The notes below the pieces were generated by a model that was not told the DNA's origin, did no database searches, and saw only the letters and a list, made by a program, of their open reading frames with translations. This document shows positions 1-5,030 of a stretch of DNA of 5,030 nt, in pieces. The stretch spans positions 1 through 5,030 of the forward strand of contig JAQWRF010000062.1 in assembly GCA_029243845.1 (NCBI GenBank), given 5' to 3'. The first letter of the stretch is position 1; each line of letters begins with the position of its first letter. A program made the translations under genes and the position numbers. The stretch comes from Planctomycetota bacterium (GTDB lineage Bacteria > Planctomycetota > UBA1135).

Positions 1-55
1 CCAGAAAAGCTAAGTTTGCGTTTGCAAATAGGCAGATAAATAAAAGAATAATATC
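1..55. other. Short leader upstream of yidC, no gene assigned
   Basis: This is the left edge of the window. In the yidC frame there are stops at 11-13, 29-31 and 41-43, so yidC cannot start upstream of its ATG at 56. The other two forward frames stay open for a while (to about 39 and to about 74), so the tail of an upstream gene could lie here, but nothing identifies it. An 8-bp palindrome, TTTGCAAA, sits at 21-28. I cannot name a promoter with confidence. The bases before the ATG are A-rich (AAAAG at 42-46) with no strong Shine-Dalgarno sequence. Confidence 0.4.
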
Positions 56-1936
56 ATGGGTAAGAAAATTTTAACATTATTGCTTTGGGGCTTGGCTGCC
101 GTCTTCATTATGCAAACTTGTTTCCCGTCAGATGGCGTTGGGTCCGGCGACTCTACTATCCAAAAGCGTTCATGGTTTGAATCGTTTGAAACGCCTCCGC
201 CATCAGAATACCCACTGATTCTTGAAAACGAATTCGTGTATAGCGAGTGGTCTGCACTGGGCGCGAGTTGCGGTACTGTTTATCTTAAAAACTACAACGA
301 GAATCTGCATCAAGCCAACGCAACAGAGCATGGCATGAAGATATTTGATTCGAAGTGGTCAGATGGCAATGTTCCAACAAGTGGCGTGGCCGACGATTCC
401 ATTTATTACCGCCGCCGCGACGCCTTCCGCCTTATTGAATCGTCGAGCCAAGGTTTGGTTACAAAAACAGACCCCGAAACCAATGCGCGCCCGAATCTCG
501 ACTCGGTCACCTGGGATGTCGCCATCATCGACAACGGTTTATTGTTTAGCTACACTTCTGACAACGGGGTTGATCTCACTAAGAAAGTGGTATTAGGTTA
601 TGACTATCACTTCGACGCGACTATTGGTGCGACATTCCACGAGCAAGCATTGCTTGGCCAGGCAGTAGAGCTCGAAATCGGAACTGGCGGTGGCTTGTAT
701 ATCGAGGACGATGACTTTTACCCTAACCCTTACATCGGGGTTGCTGTGCTCGATCATGGCTTTCTCGACGACATGGACTTCGAGAACCCCGACGGCGATT
801 TAGATGGTATCTCGCGCGACGTCACCAGCAGCTGGAAGGCACCTAATATCCCTTTTGTTGTTGAAGGTTCTAAATATTTCATCTCAGGAATTCGTGCCAC
901 AGGAAAAAATGGATTTCAGGGGGCAAAGTACGAAACTCTGATTGATCAAGGCCATCCCGACTTCGCCGATATAGCTGGCGCAACGTTGAATCCAGAGGCG
1001 GCTTATTGGTTGCGCGCTTCTGTTAATGGTTCCTTCTCGCTTCAACCACAGATGTTGAATTCAACCGACACCATTGATCTGCAATGGTACATCGGTCCTA
1101 AAGATAGCGATATCCTTAATGAAGAAGCTTACGGCAACATGTCTGAGTTGATTATCTATGCCGACTACGAGCGGAGTTTTTTCTACCGAATTTTCTTCAC
1201 GTCATCTGTCGCCCCAGCTATTTTGTGGCTACTGAAAATGTTCTACGGCTTGGTTGGTAATTATGGTATTGCGATTATCTTGCTAACTATTGTGGTGAAG
1301 GCAGCGGTGTTCCCAATTATGCGCACCTCGCAAATCAAGATGGCCACTTACCAGGCCAAAATGGCTGTCGTAAAGCCACAGCTTGATGCGATTAATAAAA
1401 AATACGCAGACGATCCGCAAAATAAAAACAAGGCCACGATGGAGATATACAAGAAGCATCGTTTGTCGCCGCCCATTGGCGGCTGCTTGCCGATGTTCTT
1501 GCAAATGCCAATATTCATCGGTCTGTTTCAAGCGTTACGTTCTTCGATAATGTTGCGCCACGAATCCTTTTTCGGCTGGATTGACGATTTGTCACAACCC
1601 GATGCCTTCATCGATTTCGGAGGCCCCATTGCAGACTTCCCATTGCTGAGTAGCATGACCACCCTGAATATTTTGCCCATTATCATGGTGGTGTTATGGG
1701 TTTTCCATCAGCGCTTAATGCCAAAACCTGCCGACCCACAACAAGCGCAGATGCAAAAGATGATGGCAATGATGCCGATTCTTTTCGGTTTTATTCTTTA
1801 CAACTACGCCTCTGGTTTATCGTTGTACATGATCGTGTCATCAGCAATCGGCATCTTCGAGCAAAAAGTCATTCGCAAGTATTGGCCAGTGCCAACGGCC
1901 GACGAAATAAATAAAGGCAAAATAGCTCATAAGTGA
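56..1936 (+). CDS. yidC: Membrane protein insertase YidC (YidC/Oxa1/Alb3 family)
   Basis: YidC inserts and folds inner-membrane proteins, alone or with SecYEG. The 626-aa product has the Gram-negative layout. An N-terminal membrane helix spans about residues 4-21, and a large periplasmic domain spans about 25-375. The conserved core follows, with membrane segments near 383-420, 476-495, 536-554 and 572-600. The cytoplasmic helical hairpin lies at about 425-472, and the family signature PIGGCLPMFLQMPIF starts at P473. The groove residue that is arginine in E. coli (R366) is lysine here (K415, in TIVVKAAVFP). This keeps the positive charge thought to receive substrates. The C-terminal core has MPKPADPQQAQMQKMM at about 555-570. 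The periplasmic domain is divergent and acidic. The start is fixed by in-frame stops at 11-43 and by the basic MGKK before the first helix. The stop overlaps the mnmE start by 4 bases. The family call is very secure. The planctomycete-like flavour is a judgement from memory. Confidence 0.96.
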   Translation: MGKKILTLLLWGLAAVFIMQTCFPSDGVGSGDSTIQKRSWFESFETPPPSEYPLILENEFVYSEWSALGASCGTVYLKNYNENLHQANATEHGMKIFDSKWSDGNVPTSGVADDSIYYRRRDAFRLIESSSQGLVTKTDPETNARPNLDSVTWDVAIIDNGLLFSYTSDNGVDLTKKVVLGYDYHFDATIGATFHEQALLGQAVELEIGTGGGLYIEDDDFYPNPYIGVAVLDHGFLDDMDFENPDGDLDGISRDVTSSWKAPNIPFVVEGSKYFISGIRATGKNGFQGAKYETLIDQGHPDFADIAGATLNPEAAYWLRASVNGSFSLQPQMLNSTDTIDLQWYIGPKDSDILNEEAYGNMSELIIYADYERSFFYRIFFTSSVAPAILWLLKMFYGLVGNYGIAIILLTIVVKAAVFPIMRTSQIKMATYQAKMAVVKPQLDAINKKYADDPQNKNKATMEIYKKHRLSPPIGGCLPMFLQMPIFIGLFQALRSSIMLRHESFFGWIDDLSQPDAFIDFGGPIADFPLLSSMTTLNILPIIMVVLWVFHQRLMPKPADPQQAQMQKMMAMMPILFGFILYNYASGLSLYMIVSSAIGIFEQKVIRKYWPVPTADEINKGKIAHK

Positions 1937-3309
1937 AGCACTCAATTTACGCCGTTGCGACGCCAATGATTCCTGCCGAGCGCGGGGTGATACGCTGCAG
2001 CGGCGTGACTCTTTTTGATGATCTCGGTCGGTGGTTTAAGCATTACGCAAATGGTTTTAAACTACAAGCAGAGCGCTCTATTCAGTCCTTTAGCTGTAAG
2101 CTTTATTCTGATTTAGACATTGATGTCTCGGCAATGGTGTTCTGTGGTCCGCACTCAGCCACCGGTGAAGACGTCGTAGAGTTCCACCTGCCCGGTAATC
2201 CTGTTTTGCTGCAGCGCCTCGAGCAAAGTTTGGCGGAATTTAATTTGCTACCTGCTGAACCCGGTGAATTTACGCGTCGCGCTTTTCTGAATGGTCGTCT
2301 AGATTTGAGTCAGGCAGAAGCTGTCTTAGAATTAGTGCAATCGCGTTCCGTAGAATCTGCTCGCGCAGCTAGCCAGCTGTTAAGTGGTGGCTTAGGGAAG
2401 CAAATGGCTGATGTTCGCGAAGCGCTAATGGCTTCGTTAGTCGAGCTCGAAGCAGGCTTAGATTTCGAAGAGGGCGATTCGCAAGATCTGCGGCCATCCG
2501 AAGTTATTGGTTATGTGCGCCAAGCGCAACAGATGCTGCAAGAAGCCACAGTCGGTCAACAAACGCGCGCGGTAGCAAGTAACTCGCGTTTCGGTTGCTT
2601 GTTACTCGGACCTCCCAACGCGGGCAAAACAAGTTTATTCTCAAAACTGACCGCAACTCCCAGCTTGATTTCATCGCAGGCAGGTACCACCCGCGATTAT
2701 CGACGTGCGGTATGGCAGACTCCAGAAATGGATGTCGAACTCGACCTGATTGATTTTCCAGGTGTCGGTGGTGATGCTGTCGATCAACGTGATGCACTTG
2801 CTAGAGAGTTGGTGGCCGATTTTGATCAAGCAGATTTGTGCTTGCTATGTTTACATCCGCACACGGCTATCGAAGATCTACCCGCGCATTTGCCAAGCAT
2901 GCCGGTGCTGGTCGTTTTCACGCACGGTGATCTGGGGCTTCAAGTTAGCAATGACCTTGCGCGCGAGTTAAATAACCGCCTTGGCGAGATGAATTCCGTT
3001 TTGGTGAGCAGCGAAGATGGATTAAGCACGATATCCGCAACGTTGTGTGCTGCGATTACGCCATACTTTGACGCTGCGGAAAAGGTGGTTGCCCAGCGCA
3101 TTCGTAACAGCGAGCGTTACCACCATGCGCTAGCAACGGCATCGGCGGCGGTGGCGGTGGCAGAGCAGTGGCTCGAGTCCGGAGGGCAGCAAGATTTGGT
3201 CGCGGCAGAAATCCATCACGCTTTGTCGGCTTTGGCTGAATTGGTCGGTGAAATGACCCCGGATGACCTTCTAGACCGACTGTTTTCGGCATTTTGCGTG
3301 GGTAAATAG
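1933..3309 (+). CDS. mnmE: tRNA uridine-5-carboxymethylaminomethyl modification GTPase MnmE (TrmE), divergent G domain
   Basis: MnmE works with MnmG to modify uridine 34 of certain tRNAs, using GTP hydrolysis and a folate one-carbon unit. MnmG is not in the window. The 458-aa product shows the three-part layout. The N-terminal folate-binding and dimerisation domain includes RGVIRCSG, TGEDVVE (77-83) and PGEFTRRAFLNGRLDL (110-125). A helical region follows (LEAGLDFEEGD). The inserted G domain has P-loop GPPNAGKTS (226-234) with the potassium-ligand asparagine N229, and switch I GTTRDY (251-256). The C-terminus is FCVGK with cysteine C455. The G domain is odd. G3 is DFPG (274-277) instead of DTAG, and G4 is THGD (330-333) instead of NKxD. 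In an ungapped alignment R286 replaces E. coli catalytic E282. The frame is nonetheless intact and of normal length, so it is not an obvious pseudogene. The start is GTG at 1933, inside the yidC stop (GTGA), which suggests translational coupling. The only AAAGG, at 1913-1917, is rather far upstream. Confidence 0.93.
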   Translation: MKHSIYAVATPMIPAERGVIRCSGVTLFDDLGRWFKHYANGFKLQAERSIQSFSCKLYSDLDIDVSAMVFCGPHSATGEDVVEFHLPGNPVLLQRLEQSLAEFNLLPAEPGEFTRRAFLNGRLDLSQAEAVLELVQSRSVESARAASQLLSGGLGKQMADVREALMASLVELEAGLDFEEGDSQDLRPSEVIGYVRQAQQMLQEATVGQQTRAVASNSRFGCLLLGPPNAGKTSLFSKLTATPSLISSQAGTTRDYRRAVWQTPEMDVELDLIDFPGVGGDAVDQRDALARELVADFDQADLCLLCLHPHTAIEDLPAHLPSMPVLVVFTHGDLGLQVSNDLARELNNRLGEMNSVLVSSEDGLSTISATLCAAITPYFDAAEKVVAQRIRNSERYHHALATASAAVAVAEQWLESGGQQDLVAAEIHHALSALAELVGEMTPDDLLDRLFSAFCVGK

Positions 3310-3348
3310 CAAAAATTAGTAGAAACTGGCTTTGTTTATATTAGAATA

Positions 3349-3364
3349 CCACTAAGTCTTGTGG
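3349..3364. promoter_or_regulatory. Putative NrdR box 1 (upstream)
   Basis: CCACTAAGTCTTGTGG matches the general NrdR-box plan acaCwAtATaTwGtgt at 11 of 16 positions by my count. It keeps the C-W-A then four bases then T-W-G core, flanked by CCA and TGG. It forms an imperfect dyad (ACCAC, AAG, CTT, GTGGT). The centre (AGTC) departs from the usual AT-rich ATAT. Its location before nrdR and the second copy 41 bp downstream support the call. No binding evidence can be seen from sequence. Confidence 0.6.
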
Positions 3365-3389
3365 TCTCGCGAGCTTATCACCGAGGGAT

Positions 3390-3405
3390 ACACAAGTCTT
3401 GGTGG
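3390..3405. promoter_or_regulatory. Putative NrdR box 2 (downstream)
   Basis: ACACAAGTCTTGGTGG matches the NrdR-box plan at 10 of 16 positions by my count. The left half ACACAA is ideal, and the right half has GGTGG in place of WGTGT. It shares AAGTCTTG and TGGT with box 1, and each copy carries one extra base on opposite sides of the shared core. Its centre lies 41 bp from that of box 1, about four helical turns. This face-of-helix spacing is typical of paired NrdR boxes. It ends 26 bases before the nrdR start, where bound repressor would block transcription. Confidence 0.55.
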
Positions 3406-3426
3406 TTCACATCTTTAACCTATAAA
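3400..3426 (+). promoter_or_regulatory. Possible nrdR promoter with -10 almost at the start codon
   Basis: TATAAA at 3421-3426 is a fair -10 box. TTGGTG at 3400-3405 could be a weak -35, but the 15-base spacer is short. If it is real, transcription would begin at or very near the nrdR ATG, giving a leaderless or nearly leaderless message. That would fit the lack of a Shine-Dalgarno sequence there. Box 2 would overlap the -35, consistent with repression. An alternative promoter is the TATATT at 3337-3342. This is a weak call. Confidence 0.25.
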
Positions 3427-3431
3427 CCAAA

Positions 3432-3902
3432 ATGCGTTGCCCATACTGTAAATCTGATAAAGATCGCGTAATCGACTCGCGTTCTGCTGCGGACGGCTAC
3501 TCCATCCGCAGGCGCCGCGAGTGTGACCAATGCTCACGTCGTTTTACCACTTATGAGCGCATGGAAGAAACTCCGCTGCGCGTTGTGAAAAAAGATGGCT
3601 CCCGCGTTCCTTTCGACCGTAATCAGATTTATAAAGGTATGCTCCGGGCTTGCGAGAAACGCCCCGTATCGATGGAAGACCTAGATAACGTCACTGCCGG
3701 CATCGAGCGTAATTTGTCCGAGATGTTCGATCGCGAAGTGGGTAGTAAATACATTGGTCAGCTGGTGATGGACGAGTTGAAGAAACTCGACCAAGTGGCT
3801 TATGTGCGCTTCGCCTCAGTATACCGCGAATTCAAAGACGTTGAACAATTCGTTCACGAGCTTAAGCCGTTATTACTAAACAACAGTGGCCATAAGTCGT
3901 AA
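3432..3902 (+). CDS. nrdR: Transcriptional repressor NrdR
   Basis: NrdR senses ATP and dATP and represses ribonucleotide reductase genes by binding paired NrdR boxes. The 156-aa product is textbook in length and layout. The N-terminal zinc ribbon uses C3, C6, C31 and C34 (MRCPYC and CDQC). It contains the DSR motif (15-17) and the basic SIRRRREC stretch that contacts DNA. The ATP-cone domain covers about residues 49-139, opening with VVKKDGSRVPFD and closing with VAYVRFASVYREFKD. The start is certain because MRCPYC is the conserved N-terminus. No Shine-Dalgarno is visible in the 20 bases upstream (TTTAACCTATAAACCAAA precedes the ATG). Two NrdR-box-like dyads lie just upstream, suggesting autoregulation. 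The last 17 bases overlap the start of the next gene, which also carries an ATP-cone, so the two are probably one operon. Confidence 0.97.
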   Translation: MRCPYCKSDKDRVIDSRSAADGYSIRRRRECDQCSRRFTTYERMEETPLRVVKKDGSRVPFDRNQIYKGMLRACEKRPVSMEDLDNVTAGIERNLSEMFDREVGSKYIGQLVMDELKKLDQVAYVRFASVYREFKDVEQFVHELKPLLLNNSGHKS

Positions 3903-5030
3903 CCTGCGCCGAGTGCGTAAGCGTGATGGTAACGACGAAAGTTTTGACATCATGAAGCTAGCTGACTCTGTGTCAGCGGCTCTTGTTGGCGTTGGTGCAA
4001 ATTTCAAACTTGCCTTGCAGTTCTCAGAGACCATTCAAGTGCGCCTTGCTGAAAGTGACGATGTCGTCACCACTGTGCAACTTGCCGAGACTTGTAGCGA
4101 AGTTTTGCGCGAATACGATCAGGGCGAAGCCGCCACTGCTTTCATGCAGTATCGCTCCGAAGAGGTGCAGGCTGTTGCCGATTTGCGCATCATCGATACC
4201 AACGAAGACCTCAGTCACTTCGACCGTCAGCGCTTGGCGTTGTCGTTTGTGCGTGATCAATACATCGAGTCGAGTGTCGCGCGTATGGTGGCCAGGCGTG
4301 TTGAGCGTCGCTTAAGCTTCTTGGGTTATATTCGCATTTCAACCGATTTGATTTCCAGTTTGTCCGATGTCGAAAGTCACAGTTTGGGTATGCGCAGTAT
4401 TTCAGGTAAGTCAACCTTGCTTGGCGTCGACCGTAGTTCGCTAAACGCGTGGTTAGGTGGGGCATGTCTCCCTAGCCAAGGACGGTGTGGTGCTTTGCCG
4501 CAATTAGGCCCTGACTCTCAGGATTTGCGCCCGCTCATTGGTGAAGAAGTTTTATCGCGCTTTGCTCTCGAAGATGTGCTGAACACTGCTCATGTTAACG
4601 CCTGGAAAGACGGCGAGTTTGATCTTTATGCCCTTGGCGATTGGTTGCGCCCAGCTCGCATGTGGTTGCACCCACAAGTCGGTGAAAACGAGCAGCAGTT
4701 TTTCAAGCGCGTAGCCAACACGCGCTCCCAAGCACACGAGCTGCAAATTTTTGTGCCACGCTCGTTGCCTGTTAGTGATTTGGCTGTTCAGCTGCCGCAG
4801 TGGTTGCAAAGCCCGGCATGTCGCTTACGCTTTTCGACTTCAAATGGCGAGCTGGCTCAGCGGTGGGCTGAAAATGATATCTGGCATTCCATGCCTGTCT
4901 CAAGCTTTATGCGCCTGAGTGAGCGAGATGCGCAAGCTTTAGTTGACTTGGAGCACACCGTGGTGCAGTGGCAACCGCCACGCCCAATGCCAAATGAAGC
5001 GGATCAGAGCTGTCGAACTTTGCACCGTGG
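3886..5030 (+). CDS. ATP-cone protein downstream of nrdR, possibly ribonucleotide-reductase-like (3' end outside the window)
   Basis: This open frame has 381 complete codons to 5028 and no stop before the window ends. The chosen start is GTG at 3886, the first start codon after the in-frame stop at 3877-3879; GTG at 3913 is the alternative. Residues 7-95 form a clear ATP-cone: LRRVRKRDGNDESFDIMKLADS, with the KRDG turn, FD and KL, ending in AATAFMQYRSEEVQ. ATP-cones bind ATP or dATP in NrdR and in ribonucleotide reductases. Residues 110-165 look like a second, degenerate cone: HFDRQRLALSF, VERRL, GYIRISTDLI. Residues 218-253 (EEVLSRFALEDVL, then DGEFDLYALGDW) faintly recall the N-terminal part of class III reductases, where an H..G.iHiHDL-type stretch occurs. 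Cysteines seen are C70, C194, C201, C312 and C376; none sits in a motif I can name. The 17-base overlap with nrdR implies shared transcription and coupled translation. I cannot assign an activity. It could be a reductase relative or a nucleotide-sensing partner. Confidence 0.85.
   Translation, partial: MAISRNLRRVRKRDGNDESFDIMKLADSVSAALVGVGANFKLALQFSETIQVRLAESDDVVTTVQLAETCSEVLREYDQGEAATAFMQYRSEEVQAVADLRIIDTNEDLSHFDRQRLALSFVRDQYIESSVARMVARRVERRLSFLGYIRISTDLISSLSDVESHSLGMRSISGKSTLLGVDRSSLNAWLGGACLPSQGRCGALPQLGPDSQDLRPLIGEEVLSRFALEDVLNTAHVNAWKDGEFDLYALGDWLRPARMWLHPQVGENEQQFFKRVANTRSQAHELQIFVPRSLPVSDLAVQLPQWLQSPACRLRFSTSNGELAQRWAENDIWHSMPVSSFMRLSERDAQALVDLEHTVVQWQPPRPMPNEADQSCRTLHR

Larger units (their letters stand above)
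3310..3431. other. Intergenic control region between mnmE and nrdR
   Basis: These 122 bases hold the putative promoter and operators of nrdR. The first 40 bases are AT-rich and contain TATATT at 3337-3342, a possible -10 box without a recognisable -35. Next come two similar imperfect dyads (3349-3364 and 3390-3405), annotated separately. Between them is a perfect 8-bp palindrome, CTCGCGAG, at 3366-3373. No G+C-rich stem followed by a T run is visible, so there is no clear intrinsic terminator for mnmE, and read-through into nrdR is possible. Confidence 0.6.

Noticed and set aside
1..74. Tail of an upstream gene at the left edge
   Set aside because: Two frames are open for a short distance but nothing distinguishes coding from non-coding in so few bases.
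92..127. Lipoprotein signal peptide in YidC ending at C22
   Set aside because: The residues before the cysteine (MQT) do not fit a lipobox. The segment is the usual first membrane helix of YidC.
1283..1531. Reverse-strand open frame of 82 codons within yidC
   Set aside because: It lies wholly inside a secure gene on the other strand and shows no recognisable motif, so it is a shadow frame.
3323..3337. AAAC...GTTT hairpin just after mnmE
   Set aside because: The stem is only 4 bp and AT-rich, too weak to call a terminator.
3348..3365. ACCAC...GTGGT inverted repeat as an mnmE terminator
   Set aside because: It is followed by CTCGCG and no T run, and the better-matching explanation is an NrdR box repeated 41 bp downstream.
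3366..3373. CTCGCGAG palindrome as an extra operator
   Set aside because: Only 8 bp, occurs once, and is not centred between the two boxes. It may be chance.
3983..4315. Forward open frame of 110 codons overlapping the ATP-cone gene in another frame
   Set aside because: Its low-complexity, Cys- and Pro-rich translation has no family features, and it lies inside the cone-coding region.
4211..4809. Reverse-strand open frames (4211-4465 and 4552-4809) opposite the ATP-cone gene
   Set aside because: The + strand frame is continuous from 3880 to the window end with a recognisable domain. The reverse frames have no recognisable features.

Overview
The window carries four genes, all on the + strand and tightly packed. 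In order they are a complete yidC (56-1936, membrane protein insertase), a complete mnmE (1933-3309, tRNA modification GTPase), a 122-base intergenic region, a complete nrdR (3432-3902, repressor of ribonucleotide reductase genes), and the first 381 codons of an open frame that begins at a GTG inside nrdR and runs off the right edge (3886-5030). I see no RNA gene, CRISPR array, insertion sequence or long repeat.

The organism is bacterial. YidC has the large periplasmic domain of Gram-negative-type proteins, but its sequence is not close to the gammaproteobacterial form. Several stretches recall Planctomycetota (PVC group) homologues: the YidC C-terminus (YNYASGLSLYMIVSS, FEQKVIRK) and, in MnmE, LEAGLDF, GPPNAGKTSLF and QAGTTRDY. 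I therefore favour a planctomycete or relative, but this rests on remembered family patterns and not on a search.

Left half: yidC and mnmE overlap by 4 bases (GTGA), so they are probably co-transcribed and translationally coupled. MnmE keeps its P-loop, GTTRD switch I and C-terminal FCVGK. Its G3 and G4 motifs are altered (DFPG, THGD), and arginine stands where E. coli has the catalytic glutamate E282.

Right half: the region before nrdR holds two imperfect 16-bp dyads, CCACTAAGTCTTGTGG and ACACAAGTCTTGGTGG. Their centres are 41 bp apart, about four helical turns, and both resemble NrdR boxes. NrdR probably controls its own transcription and that of the overlapping gene. That gene encodes a protein with a clear N-terminal ATP-cone, a second degenerate cone-like segment, and a region faintly like class III (NrdD-type) reductases. 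Together nrdR and this gene look like a nucleotide-sensing, ribonucleotide-reduction unit, and it is the most interesting part of the window.
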